Assembly (NCBI GenBank): GCA_025685495.1
Contig: JAJNMT010000215.1
Coordinates: 186,001 to 250,000, forward strand
Source: Huntiella abstrusa
Taxonomy: Eukaryota > Ascomycota > Sordariomycetes > Microascales > Ceratocystidaceae
Reading direction: 5' to 3'
Length of the DNA: 64,000 bases
Part shown: positions 1-10,848 of the stretch, piece by piece
Layout: every line of letters starts with the position of its first letter
How positions within the stretch are numbered: the first letter of the stretch is position 1
Translations under genes and position numbers: made by a program
The notes under the pieces: generated by a model
What the model saw: only the letters and a program-made list of their open reading frames with translations
Told to the model about the DNA's origin: nothing
Databases searched by the model: none

Positions 1-901
1 ACCGCAAGGGACCAACTTCTTCTTCTCCCCCCCAAGAGGAAAGAGCGAACGACCACCTTCTAAGTGATGAAGCACTTGTAGAAGGGTGCCCCCCGCCCCT
101 TCCCAGTCAGTTTAGTTCGTGGTTGTGCCTTGAAAATACTCTCAAACCGCTGGCATTGTCTCTTTTTTTGTTGTTCAGATTCCCTTCTTTCTTTTTTTCC
201 CTCCCTCTCTTCTTCTTCCCCCCCTCCTTTCACCACGCAATCGTTATTTTTTTTTTACATTTCCCTTTTCAATTCGACAATAACACAAGAGCATACTGTC
301 TTTTGCGATTCTCTTGCGTGCTATCTTTTTTTTCTTGTTCCTTCTTCTGTAATTCTTTCGAGCCTTCCTATTTCAAAACCTAATTCACCCACTCGCTCCT
401 CAACCGGCAACTCCCCTAATCCGACAGTTTCTCCTGGATTATTCCCACTTCCCTCCTTCCCGCCCTTTCTCGCCACACACAAACCCCCAAACCCCAAAAA
501 ACCATATAGAATCGATTCGACCGACGTTAGCGCTTGCCTGTCTGTCTATCTGTCTGTCTCCTTCCCTTTCCAAATCCTCAGCCTCATTGCAATTGCCGAT
601 TTTCAAAGCTTCTTTGCCACACACACACACTATATTCCAGCCTCCTTCCCCGACGCGCATTGAATGCACTGAGACGACGCCACAGTTCACGACTACATTG
701 ACGACCCAATTCTCTCCCGCCAATTGTCCCGATCCAACGACCCAGCGAACCCGCCGCCAACTACAAACATCTTTCAAACGCAAGCATCATTGGCCTCGCA
801 CCTATCGGTTTAATCGCACTCTCGCTTTGTGCGCCATTTTTTTTTCGTTCACCCTGTATCACTATCTTCCTTTTTAACTTTACACACACCCACACACAAA
901 A
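1..901. other. Upstream region and long 5' leader of the G beta gene
   Basis: No gene is supported here. The stretch is strongly pyrimidine-rich on the plus strand, with long C/T runs around 150-250 and a short CA repeat near 618-632, typical of a fungal promoter and 5' leader. A minimal upstream ORF, ATG CAC TGA, lies at 664-672 and could be read if transcription starts upstream of it. Longer frames in this stretch lack coding character and rely on non-ATG starts. Confidence 0.5.
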
Positions 902-2096
902 ATGAACGGCCACGGCGACGTTTCGCACGAGGCGCTTCAGAGCCGCATTCAAGCGGCGCGCCGCGATGCTGAGGCGCTCAAGGACCGCATTAAGCGCAAG
1001 AAGGATGAGCTCGCTGACACGACCCGTGAGTAATTCCCGGAGCAACCCGAGAATACTAAAGACAAAAGAAGCTAATCCTAACACCACATACAGTCCGGTC
1101 AATCGCCCAACAGGCTCACGATCCTATTCCCCGCGGCCAGCTTATGAAGGCCAAGCGCACTCTTAAGGGCCACTTGGCCAAGATCTACGCCATGCACTGG
1201 TCCACCGATCGCAGACATCTCGTATCAGCCTCGCAGGACGGTAAACTTATCATCTGGGACGCGTACACCACCAACAAGGTGCACGCCATTCCTCTGCGCT
1301 CTTCGTGGGTCATGACGTGCGCGTACTCTCCTTCCGGAAACTTTGTCGCCTGCGGTGGTCTCGACAACATCTGCTCCATCTACAACCTCAACCAGCAGCG
1401 TGACGGCCCTACGCGTGTAGCCAGAGAACTTTCCGGACACGCCGGATATCTTTCTTGCTGCCGCTTTATCAACGACAAGACCATTATTACCTCGTCCGGT
1501 GACATGACGTGCATGAAGTGGAACATTGAAACTGGCCAGCGTGAGGTGGAATTTGCCGACCACTTGGGTGATGTCATGAGCATCTCTCTGAACCCTACCA
1601 ACCAAAACACCTTTGTCTCGGGTGCCTGTGACGCCTTTGCTAAGCTGTGGGATATCCGTGCAGGCAAGGCCGTACAGACATTTGCCGGCCACGAGTCCGA
1701 TATCAACGCAATCCACTTCTTCCCCGACGGCCACTCCTTTGTCACTGGTTCCGACGATGCCACCTGTCGGTTATTCGACATCCGTGCCGACCGCGAGCTG
1801 AACCTCTACGGCGTAAGTACTTGTCTTCAGCTTCTCTATATATCCAGCTTACTAACTATCAATAGTCTGAATCCATTCTTTGCGGTATCACATCCGTTGC
1901 CACGTCGGTCTCGGGCCGTCTTCTGTTTGCCGGATACGACGACTTTGAGTGCAAGGTGTGGGATGTTACGCGCGGTGAAAAGGTTGGTTCGTTGGTGGGC
2001 CACGAGAACCGCGTGTCATGCTTGGGTGTATCCAATGATGGCATAAGTCTGTGCACTGGCTCATGGGACTCGTTATTGAAGATCTGGGCGTACTAA
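902..2096 (+). CDS. G protein beta subunit (WD40)
   Basis: Beta subunit of a heterotrimeric G protein, which pairs with gamma and relays receptor signals at the plasma membrane for growth, mating and pathogenic or developmental programmes. Three exons, 902-1025, 1094-1812 and 1866-2096, join in frame to 357 residues, the usual length for fungal G beta. Residues 1-45 form the charged N-terminal coiled coil ([20 protein letters not shown]), followed by seven WD40 blades; clear blade signatures are [44 protein letters not shown] and the terminal LLKIWAY. Both introns have good consensus (GTGAGT and GTAAGT donors, CAG and TAG acceptors). The start is the first ATG before the coiled coil. Family assignment is secure; the exon structure is inferred from consensus and family fit. 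Confidence 0.96.
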
Positions 2097-2709
2097 GAAG
2101 AAGATGGGCTGATTATTTTTGTTTCTTGATGATGATGGATGGAGGGGTTCTCTTCTTTTTGGTTTTTTCTTGGTTGTTCTTTTTCCCTGTTTGGTTTTTT
2201 TGTTTATCCTGGTCTCATTTCTCCTTGGTCGGATTTCCGAGTGGTGTTTTTCTTTTTGTTTTTCAATCTTTTTCTTGCTTATTTTCTTGGTTCTTGTCTG
2301 TCCTTGTGTACGTCACACTTCTGAAAGTTTCCTGATTCATTTCTCGTCTACTACTTTCTTCTTTTTCTTCTTATATCTTGTTCTTTTTCTCATTACTTTT
2401 TACTTTGTACGGGACCATGAACGACGGACAGGCGAAGAAAAGACGGCTTAACTGATGGGTGTTTTTTTGTTTTTTGTATGTATGGTTAGCAGCGTTGTTG
2501 AATTCATCATTTTCTTTAAGGATTTAGGGTTATTGATCTGTGAAGTTTATTTTGTATTAGATAAGTGGGGACTTTGTCATACCTGAGGAATACGACGTGA
2601 GGTAAGCGTATTTCTAAGATGGATAGACGGATTTAAGTGCCATATAAGGTGACGTTTCAGCGACTAAGACGTTTATTCTCTTTTAGATTTATCTTGTATA
2701 ACGTTTAAA
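2097..2709. other. Spacer after the G beta gene
   Basis: T-rich sequence that probably holds the 3' UTR of the G beta gene and the promoter of the Zn2Cys6 gene. Open frames at 2051-2451 are poly-phenylalanine translations of the T-rich tract and are not credible genes. Confidence 0.5.
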
Positions 2710-3868
2710 ATGACAGACTCAAAACCTCGATTACGCCGGGCGCATAAAAAGTCTCGAAATGGCTGTGAGAATTGCAAGATTCGTCACGTAAAGGTACGTC
2801 CAGTTCTGACCCGACCCGTCTAAGTTCTGAACCCTAGACTAACCCTCAAAGTGTGATGAGAGCAAACCGGAGTGTACAAGATGTGTTGACTATAGACTTA
2901 TATGTCCATTTACTGGGGTGGATGCGATGGAGCCACGATTAGATGGCTTAGAGATGGTGACAGTCACCAAGGCAAAGAAAGTGCTTGCGGAAGTCACGGG
3001 GGAACTTAACGCGGAAGAAGGAGAGGCGTGGAAGATGTTTGTGAGATGTTATATACCTGCGGGACGACTCCGGTCACGTGCTATTGCCTTGGCTCAGACG
3101 GAAGGACCGGTGAGGAGTTTAGCGTTGGCGATTGGTGGGTTTGGAGATGGAGAAGAGGGGATTTCAATTGCGAGGGGTAGTGGTGACGATGGTAATGACG
3201 AGGAAGTAGTGATGGTTTGTAGGGCGTTATGGGGGTTTTGGCTTTGGTCGGGTCGTTTGGAGAAGGGAGAGTCGGGGTTATGGCCTGTTAGGAGACCAAT
3301 GGCTTGTGATCTAGACTGGTTCATATCCCCCAGTAAACGTCTCGCCCTCGCCACCGTCCTCGGAACTCCCCCCACCAAACCAGACATCTCACCCACCTCC
3401 TTCTCCGCGCTGCCCCCCAAATTCCAAAACATGCTCGACCTAGACGCCTCCTCTACCCCCTCTACAAACCCGTACCACCTCCCGGCAACCGCGCTCTGCC
3501 GTATCCTCGAGGTACGAAATCCTCCGATCTCGCGCGCCTTATGGTTCTTGGAAGGTGTGACGGGCAGCTATGTTGAGTTACTACGCGATAAGGATTTACC
3601 GGCGCTAGTACTCTTTTTGTGGTGGTACACGATTCTTTTGAATTGTGGGGCTTGTCATGTACTGGGTAGGGTTATAAATGAGGCGGAGGCTTTGGCGGTT
3701 TATATTGCTTCGTGGTGTGGTGATGATGGGAACTTTAAGGAGGCTATGAAGTGGCCGTTGAGTGTGGTGGGGTTAGATGGGATTAAGTTGAATGAGATTG
3801 GGTCTGTGAATTTAGGAATCTCTCTTCGTCGTGGGGTGAGTGATATTTTCAAGGGTCTTAAAAGTTAG
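2710..3868 (+). CDS. Zn2Cys6 (binuclear zinc cluster) transcription factor
   Basis: Fungal-type sequence-specific transcription factor. Exon 1 (2710-2793) and exon 2 (2852-3868) are separated by a 58-nt intron (GTACGT donor, AAAG acceptor, branch CTAAC) and encode 366 residues. The intron splits the DNA-binding domain: Cys19, Cys22 and Cys29 come from or end at exon 1/2, then Cys36, Cys39 and Cys46, giving the exact CX2CX6CX6CX2CX6C pattern, preceded by the basic stretch RRAHKKSRNG. The remaining 300 residues resemble the short, poorly conserved C-terminal regulatory region of such factors. There is no biosynthetic cluster around it, so the target pathway is unknown. An internal GTG at 2918 could be mistaken for the start, but the zinc cluster lies upstream of it. 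It ends 26 bp from the convergent gene. Confidence 0.88.
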
Positions 3869-3894
3869 CTAAGCTACATACGTTGATACTTTCC

Positions 3895-4682
3895 TTACAT
3901 AACACTATACCCCATCTGCCAAAGAAAGAAGCCCTCGAAACAAACCGACAGTACAGCCCACGGTAAATCCAACTCTACTACCGTCCAAATCCATAAAACC
4001 CCACTAATAGGCGCCTGTCTCATCACCGCCAAATAACTATACTCATTCGTAATATGAATGGCATAACACCCCGCTACAACACTCGCTACCAAGAAAATCG
4101 TCTGTCTCAACCCATGTTGGAAACGCATCGGCAACAACGGAACCAACCGTTCATTCGCCGGCGTCTCATGAAGTGCATACAGTAGAATAAGGAGGACTGC
4201 GGGTTAATTAGTTAGGGTTATGTAGATAACACTGTCTGGACTGGAGACAAGAAATCGGGAAGGAGCATGGGGAAGATGGGAAACTTACATAGGAAAACGG
4301 GAGGGGTATGTCTAATGACTGTATTCCATTCCATTTCCTGGCCAAACTGCTGATAGACGAAGACGTCGAGGGTGAAATGGACCATGGTCAAACTAAGTGA
4401 CCACAGGACAACATCGACGATACGTTCGACCTGCGGCGTGAAAGCGGGGGTATCTTCCGAGTCGGAAGACTCATCGTCCGCCTCGGAAGCAGACGTATTC
4501 GAGTCGCCTTTTCGTGGGATCTTGGTAAGTTTCCCCTTGGGGAGGGCCCCCTTCGCGGCGTCCGCGCGGTCAAATAGGTTGCGGGTGGTAGCCCAATTGA
4601 TGAGAGTTTCCTCCGTCGGGGCGCCTCGAACGGGCTGGGCGAGGGGGATATTTTCCACCTTTGCGTTCTTCCGACGGGCCAT
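3895..4682 (-). CDS. DUF7719-like membrane protein
   Basis: Conserved fungal integral membrane protein of unknown function. Exon 1 is 4682-4289 and exon 2 is 4196-3895, with a 92-nt intron (GTAAGT, branch CTAAC, GCAG), giving 231 residues. The N-terminal 90 residues are polar with an acidic serine patch (SEADDESSDSED). They are followed by several hydrophobic segments, including DVVLWSLSLTMVHFTLDVFV, HGLRQTIFLVASVVAGCYAI and a Trp-rich segment WIWTVVELDLPWAVL. These motifs match my memory of fungal DUF7719 proteins. I chose ATG 4682 (MARRKN) over in-frame upstream ATGs because the extra residues look like leader sequence. The gene is divergent from GPI12 across 376 bp. Substrate and location are unknown; an ER-type membrane is plausible only. 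Confidence 0.72.
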
Positions 4683-5058
4683 TTTGTAAGGATTGGCGGG
4701 GTTTAGTGAGATGAGGTAAGGTTGTGATGGGGGAGTTTGGTTGGTCATTGGGTTGTACCCAATTATCATAAACGACACGTGACATTTCTGCGATGGAACC
4801 CTAGAGAGAGGAAACCCGCATCCACTGTAATAAGCTGGTCAGGTGCACCGCCCCATCACGAGCACAGGGATGGGAAGACGTGCATGGCGGACAGGGCAGG
4901 GACACAGGCGATAGGAAGGAGGGGAGTCATGTGGAGTGAATGTGTGCACGTGTGTGGGAAGTTTAAAGAAGGAACGACCAAGTTTTAAATATATTACATA
5001 CGACCCTCCCACGATATTCCACGCGCGAACCAAACCGACGAAACCAACAACCCCCAAA
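4683..5058. promoter_or_regulatory. Divergent promoter with CACGTG box
   Basis: This 376-bp spacer separates two divergently transcribed genes. It contains a perfect E-box CACGTG at 4776-4781, in the context GACACGTGAC, of the kind bound by Cbf1/Pho4-like bHLH proteins in fungi. A GAACCCTAGAG motif follows at about 4797. Binding is inferred from the motif only. Confidence 0.4.
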
Positions 5059-6436
5059 ATGACCCCCGAAAAGATCCCCCCCATCCTCCTCGCCGCCGCC
5101 GGCGCAACAACCCTCCTCGCCGCTCTCCCAACTCTATATGCCCACCTCGCCACCACAAGCCACTCTACACTCCCCACGCTCCGCGACAAGCGCATCTGTC
5201 TGCTAATTGCCCACCCCGACGACGAAGCCATGTTCTTTGCGCCGGCCGTGTTAGCATTGACGAGGCCGGAGCTAGGGAATCATGTGAAGATTCTATGTTT
5301 GAGTTCGGGGGATGCCGAGGGCTTGGGAGAGACGAGGAAGAAGGAGTTGGGCAAGAGTGGTGTGTTTCTTGGGTTAGGGAGGGAGGAAGATTCAGCGGTT
5401 ATTGAGAGCCCGTGAGTGCTTTGTACGATTTTGATGACGATTTTACTAACAACATAGTGACTTCCCCGACTCAATGACAACCACCTGGTCCACCGGGAAA
5501 ATCTCCACCCTACTAGCCCGCCTCTTCACCACCCGCGCCCCGCACTCACGAGTTCCCCAAGCAACAATCGACGTCCTTATAACCTTTGACCCATCGGGAA
5601 TCTCCGGCCACCCCAACCACAAGTCTCTCTACCACGGCGCCACGTCCTTCGTCTCCAAGCTTTCGCGTCTCGCGACGCTGGAGGGCGCAGATGGATCGCC
5701 TGAGGAGGCGCCGGTGGATTTATATACGTTGACGACGGTGGGTTTTGTGCGCAAGTATTCGGCGTTTTTGGATGGGTTGTTTAGTTTGTCGTGGTTTAGG
5801 GCTTTTGGTCCGGGGTATGTTGAGCCGGTGGTTACCCCCGAAGATGGGTCTTCTGATTCTTCTGATGAGTTGGATGCCCCGCCACCAAAGGAACTTCTCT
5901 TCATGTCCCCATTTAGCTCCTCCACCCCCGGGACGCCCTCCGTCTCTCGTGCCCGCGCAGCAATGACACAAGCCCACGTCTCCCAAATGCGCTGGTTCCG
6001 CTGGGGTTGGATCACCCTATCAAGATACATGTACATCAACACCCTCGTCCTATCAACGCCCGCCGTCGAACCCCTCATAGACACCGACACAGCATCGTCC
6101 TTTGGCGCGCCCACCGAAATCGACGTCCCCACCACCGACGACCGCGGCCGTTTCCGCCGAGAAACACCCAGTCGAACCGACGAAAGCGAACTCAGCCGCG
6201 AGAAAGAAAAGTACATGAAGAAGCTTGAACAAGAACGTGCCTTGGAACGGGAACGTGCAGTACAGAGAGAAAAGGCACTAGAGGAGGTTGAAAAGAGGGA
6301 AGAGGAGGCGAAGAAGCTTGCGGAGGAAGAGGCCGAGAAGGAGGCCGAGAGAGAACGGGAACGCGAACGCGCGCATAAGGAGAAGAGGAGACGGGAGAAG
6401 GAGGAGAAGAAGGGGAAGAAGAGTTCGAGGAGGTAG
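5059..6436 (+). CDS. GPI12: N-acetylglucosaminyl-phosphatidylinositol de-N-acetylase (PIG-L family)
   Basis: Catalyses the second step of GPI-anchor synthesis at the ER, removing acetate from GlcNAc-PI. Exons 5059-5411 and 5458-6436 (GTGAGT donor, branch CTAAC, ATAG acceptor) encode 443 residues. A membrane anchor spans about residues 8-30. The metal-site motif AHPDDEAMFF is at 51-60, DFPDSM at 119-124, and the second His motif GHPNH at 168-172, all diagnostic of the LmbE/PIG-L fold. The family is usually about 250-300 residues. Here a C-terminal extension follows, with an acidic Ser/Asp stretch, then after a Trp-rich segment (MRWFRWGWITL) a tail of about 100 residues that is almost entirely E, K and R and predicts as a long single helix or coiled coil. 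The tail is odd but in frame. It is convergent with LSM3, 52 bp apart. Confidence 0.9.
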
Positions 6437-6488
6437 AGTAGTTCACGAGAATATATTTGGTTAAGAGGGTATATGAATTGTATGTTAA

Positions 6489-6927
6489 TTACTGGGGCAT
6501 GTGTGGTGAAATGAGGACCACGCTGTCACCTGCGATGGGTTAGTATATACCATTTGAATAGAGGGAAGAAACATACCTCTGACGAACAACATCTCGGCCT
6601 TTCTCGAGGTAGTCTAGAACCCGTTAGTAACCGCCCTTGTCAACCGTCAACGCAAAAGACAAACCTTCAACTCATCATCCCCATCCTCCTCATCCTCAAG
6701 GATATAAACCGTCTCTTCAACCTCCGACAAGACCAAATTACAATGTGAATCGTAGCCCTAAAACCAGTCAGTCACAACTCCTCTTTCCCACGACACAATC
6801 CAAAACATACGCATAACTTCCCCCTCAACTCCCTATCACCCCGCAACTTGACAAAAACCACCTCATCCAAAAGGAGTCTAACGAGGTCCAACGGTTCAGA
6901 AACCTGCGTATGTTCGTCGTCGGCCAT
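6489..6927 (-). CDS. LSM3: LSm3, U6 snRNA-associated Sm-like protein
   Basis: Subunit of the Lsm2-8 ring that binds the U6 snRNA 3' end and of the cytoplasmic Lsm1-7 ring that promotes mRNA decapping. It is split into four small exons: 6927-6811, 6757-6665, 6613-6577 and 6529-6489, encoding 95 residues. All introns are short (37-53 nt), with GTATGT or GTTTGT donors, TAACCC or TAAC-type branch sequences and AG acceptors, and all phases agree. Sm motif 1 reads EPLDLVRLLLDEVVFVKLRG followed by YDSHCNLVL and VEETVY; Sm motif 2 reads EMLFVRGDSVVLISP. The acidic insert between the motifs (EDEEDGDDELK) is typical of Lsm3. No single exon gives a long open frame, so it is easily missed. Identification is by motif and is firm. 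Confidence 0.93.
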
Positions 6928-7884
6928 TTTCTATCCCCGTTAGTTTTTCCTTCTTCTCTTTTTAAAGAAATAAAAACTTACTTGATTATCAATATCGATA
7001 CTTCACTCGCTCACTCACTCACTCACATCTCATCACCATCCATCCATCCAATTCCGCCCAGCCCAGCCCAGCCAACCAACCAAGCCCAGATCCACCAGCT
7101 GACTAATCAGCCTCGCAACCCTACTCAACCCTCAACCACGTCATCCACCACCATCCCTCATTAAAATCTCCCTCTTCTTTCCTTCTTCTTCACCACCCTC
7201 AATTCTCACCACCTTCCCTTTCTTTCCCCTTCCTTCCCTCCCCCAAAACAACCACCTAAAACCCCCCCAAGGAAAGTCCGCACTTTTGATCACAAGTTTC
7301 CTTCTCGTTCAAGTAACCTTTTGCTCGAAAAGTTCGGTCTTTCCTTGCGGGGTTTTTACTTGCTTGTTTTTTTTCTTCTTCTTTCCCTTTCCCGTCATCC
7401 GTTTTCTTTTTATTACCTCTCTTTATTCGCCTTTTTGCCTTTTTCAATCTGAGTACCACTGAATCTGCATATTTACTGTTGCTTCCCGAACGACCGACTT
7501 ACCCGATCGACTTGCTTGCTTGCCGCTTTGCTGGCTGTTGGTTCTTTGACTACCTAGTTAGTCGCGTACACGCCCGACAATTCACACTTTCCATCAATCA
7601 ACGCACGTCATCTCTTTCGCTTCTACTTCACACTGTCTCGTTGGTCGTTTCCTCTTCTCTTTTGCTCTTGCATAAACATTCAATAATAAATCAATTGTCG
7701 TCATCAACAAAATGCGCAAATGTTGGTCCTGTGAACCCTAGAAATACAATCTCACTAAAAAACAATGTACCCGAAAACAAGACAATCCAAAAACAATCGC
7801 TAACCACCCAAACAAAAATGAAAGAAAAAGAAAAACAACAAATATAACTCATAACTCCTTCATTCTATAACCCTCTTCGCTCCT
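6928..7884. other. Spacer with simple repeats
   Basis: Holds the LSM3 promoter and the cyclin 3' UTR. It includes CACT repeats at about 7009-7024, CCAT/CAGCC-like short repeats at 7036-7090 and long C/T-rich tracts. An open frame at 7479-7847 (plus) starts as low-complexity leader-like sequence and has no recognisable domain, so I do not call it a gene. Confidence 0.5.
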
Positions 7885-10315
7885 CTAATATCCCCGATAG
7901 TCAGGCACAACACCCGACTGAATGTCCTGTGGTCGCCCGATCCGATGGTACTGCATGGCGCTCGGCGTAATGGGCTGCCCTGTCAGGTGATATCCCTCAA
8001 GCGAATTGCCAATTCCACCTCCCGCTGGATGCAACAAAGTATGCACAGTGCGAACCGGCCGATATGGTGAAGACCGGTTGTCCAGATAGTTGATTGGTGA
8101 GAGATTAAACGGGCTGCGGTGGTACCCTTGGTCCAGCGGCGTACTAACAGCCGGCATGGTCCGGGTTGCTCCGCCCGATCGATGAATACCCGCCGATTGA
8201 ACAGCCGGCGAAAGCGGTGATCGAGGCGCCGGGTACGACGGGTAAAAGTCAACTGCCGTATGTGGCGAGTGGCGCTTAGTAGGCGTCATGTAACCGATAC
8301 TAGCCGGCAGATGAGACCCCGCTGTGCTCACTGGCAAAAACGTCGGCGTCGCAGCCTGTCCCGTTGCCGAATTAGCAACTGATGTTCCAGCCGAATAAGG
8401 TAAATCGACTGGGAAAACAGGCTGAGGTAGCGCCGGCCGGCTCACAAGAGACCTGTATGTCGAGCTGCCGCCCGGATTGCTGGTGACAGCTGGGGGCGCT
8501 GCAATAGCAGGTGGAATGTAAGGTGCACTTTGTGTCTGGTCGGCGCCGCCCACAAACGGCTGTTCCGTGTTGACCGTCAACGTTGGCAAAGCAAGCTTGC
8601 GGTGTTCACGAGATGCCCGTGAATGTAACGCGCCAATTGCCGAGTCTGATGGGGAATCCGCTCGTGAGATTCGTCGTTTCCGTGGAGCATCATCTTCAGT
8701 TGTCGAAGTCACATCAATGTATCCGCGTTTCCGGCTGCTAACGGACAACGAGGGTGACAAATCGTGATAGTTGCAAGGGTGGCTCGTTTGACCGGCAGCA
8801 TTGACAGTGTATGTAGTGCTCAAGCGCGAAGGCGAATGCGAAGCATGGGCGTATACGTTTTGTGTCATGTGTGTCTGCGGTTGCGGCTGCGACAATGAGA
8901 CCAAAGAGCTCGGATCAGGCGACGAAATACGGCGAGCGGCTTCGTCATAGTAAGCCTTCATGTTGGCCATGTTTTTGAGCCATGCGCTCCACTGTTGCTC
9001 GCGCACAAAGAGGCTGTAGCGCAGGTTGCTCAGAAACTCCACTTCCATTGAGTGGATTTCTGTCACGCGAATGTACGACACCTCAGCCCATGTTTTGTTG
9101 GTGTATGTGTTGTCATCCAAAACTGTTATTAAAGAGAGTTAGTCTGGCCATCCGAAAACGAACAGAACAGAAGACAAAAAAAAGATCCTTCCTTACATTT
9201 GTTACCGAGCATTAATGCCACTGTAAGAAGCCGGTACGCACTACCATAATGGCCCTTAAGATGTTGGTGGCCCCGCTTTAGGCGGTAAATCAAAAGTAGC
9301 GCAAGCAATACCACATTCTGCGTAACTTGAGTAGTGGACAAGATGTTGTTGGTCCATTTGAGCAGCTCTTCATTTGCTACTGCTTCCGGGACTAATCTTC
9401 TTGGTAATGGTGATCCTGGTGTATAATTACAGGCCTCGGAAATAGTCTTCCAGGGCTCTTGAATCATAAAACATGCCATCTACAAAATGGGCAAAAAAAG
9501 GATTAAACCATCATGTTAGTATACAGTGGAGAACTTGTCATGGTAATCATGTGTGGGTGGGTCAGTCGGTCAGTCGGTTGGTGGCCGTTTTTGTCCGACT
9601 GACACGGGAGTAGCAAAAAGAGCTTGCTTACCTGAGCTACAAAATCCGCCAAGCGTCCACCTTCAGGACTGATGCACGCTGGCAACGTCATACTGTGTGT
9701 TTCCAAGCCGGTCCGTTTCGGTGCTTCGTCTGATGGTGGGCGGACATTGGCAGCAGCGACCGGAGTAAAGGCAGTTTGTGAAAGACCTCTTCCGTGGTGG
9801 TGGCTCTGGCTAAGTTGGCCCTCTGACGGTTGGTGCACAAGTTGGGGCTGGAGGGGCTGTGGTCGGTCGTGAACTGAAGATTGTTGCTGTTGCGTGGGTG
9901 GTACGGGGACGGGTCGCGCCGGTGGTGCTTGCGCCAACTGTGACAGTTGCGGGGGTTGTGAATTTGGGTGGTGGTCGTGAGCATCTTGGGCTTGGGATTG
10001 AAAGTCTGATCGAGAGTCTCCCAGCGTGTGAATATGGTCCATTGGTATTGTAATTGGTGGCATGATGTAAGCTGGAAGTTGTGATGATGAAAATGGACCA
10101 CTTCCAGTCTTGTAGTTGCTGAGTGAATTAGCCGAGTGATTGCTCAAAAGCGAAGCAACCGACTTGTGTGAGCTTTGGCTGGAAAAGGAATGATTGGCTT
10201 CGTCCATGTTGAGTGACGTGCTGGCCGATGGAGCGGTAACAGTATGTGGTGTTGGGAAAGACGACTTGGTGTATGTGTTAGCTCCATACGGAGCAGAATG
10301 GTAAACAGCACTCAT
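7885..10315 (-). CDS. Clg1/Pcl-type (Pho80-like) cyclin
   Basis: Cyclin of the PCL/PHO80 class, expected to activate a Pho85-type cyclin-dependent kinase in nutrient or cell-cycle control. Three exons, 10315-9632, 9479-9197 and 9122-7885, join in phase to 734 residues (donors GTAAGC and GTAAGG, acceptors GTAG and ACAG). Residues 1-215 are Gln/Ser/Pro-rich and disordered. The cyclin box lies at about 215-370: RLADFVAQMACFMIQEPW, NVVLLALLLIYRLK, RLLTVALMLGNKFLDDNTYT and NKTWAEVS, then EVEFLSNLRYSL. The second intron splits the conserved LGNKFLDDNT core, which confirms the splice. The C-terminal half is a long Ser/Pro-rich disordered tail. It is preceded by a long upstream ORF that overlaps its start codon and by several kilobases of leader or spacer, suggesting translational and transcriptional control. 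Confidence 0.88.
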
Positions 10316-10848
10316 AGTGTATTGTGTTGCGCCTCTGGTAATGGAATGGCAGAAGAGATCTGGGTATTGAAAGTCGCAGATGATTCCCGAACTATGACGA
10401 CAGAAGCTCCAGTGAAGCCAGAGATTCCAATGACCACAATGCTAGGTAGACTCCGGGGAACACTACTCGAAACGGTGGCAGTGGACGAATCAGAAGAAGA
10501 CAATGGCGAAGAATGCGGTATGTTGGTTTCCAGAACAGAGGAGAGCGTAGGAGGTGGCGTAACCGGGGGACTCAACGGCAATGACCGGTGGACGCGGGCT
10601 AAAGTGCGAGTAGCAATGCGTGGTGCCCCAGGAGGCGTGGGGGTTTTTGTAGACTCGTCTGTAATGGTAGATGACTGAGAGTTTGTAGAAGAAGCTGTAG
10701 TAGAATCTATAGTAGTCAAAGACTCAGTATTCGTAGCAAGTGGTTGAGAAACCAAAGCTGAAATAGGTTGCGGGTAGGCTGTCGCCAACAACAAGCAATT
10801 GTCGAGATTATATGCGATGGATTCTGGCAAAGTGAAGTCGGTTTGCAT
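10312..10848 (-). CDS. Upstream ORF overlapping the cyclin start (178 codons)
   Basis: An ATG-initiated frame of 178 codons runs on the same strand immediately upstream of the cyclin. Its TGA stop (10314-10312) overlaps the cyclin ATG (10315-10313) as ATGA. The product is Ser/Thr/Pro-rich (for example TPTPPGAPRI, SPPVTPPPTL, SSVLETNIPHSSPLSSSDSS) with one short hydrophobic stretch, SIVVIGISGFTGASVVIV. I see no good GTRAGT donor that would splice it in frame to the cyclin. It may be a regulatory uORF using termination-reinitiation, a second protein, or chance openness of a leader. No family is recognised. Confidence 0.35.
   Translation of the reverse strand: MQTDFTLPESIAYNLDNCLLLATAYPQPISALVSQPLATNTESLTTIDSTTASSTNSQSSTITDESTKTPTPPGAPRIATRTLARVHRSLPLSPPVTPPPTLSSVLETNIPHSSPLSSSDSSTATVSSSVPRSLPSIVVIGISGFTGASVVIVRESSATFNTQISSAIPLPEAQHNTL

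Noticed and set aside
2051..2451. Phe-rich frames after the G beta gene
   Set aside because: Translation of a T-rich 3' UTR.
5629..6216. 195-codon minus frame opposite GPI12
   Set aside because: Antisense shadow; the plus strand carries the diagnostic PIG-L motifs.
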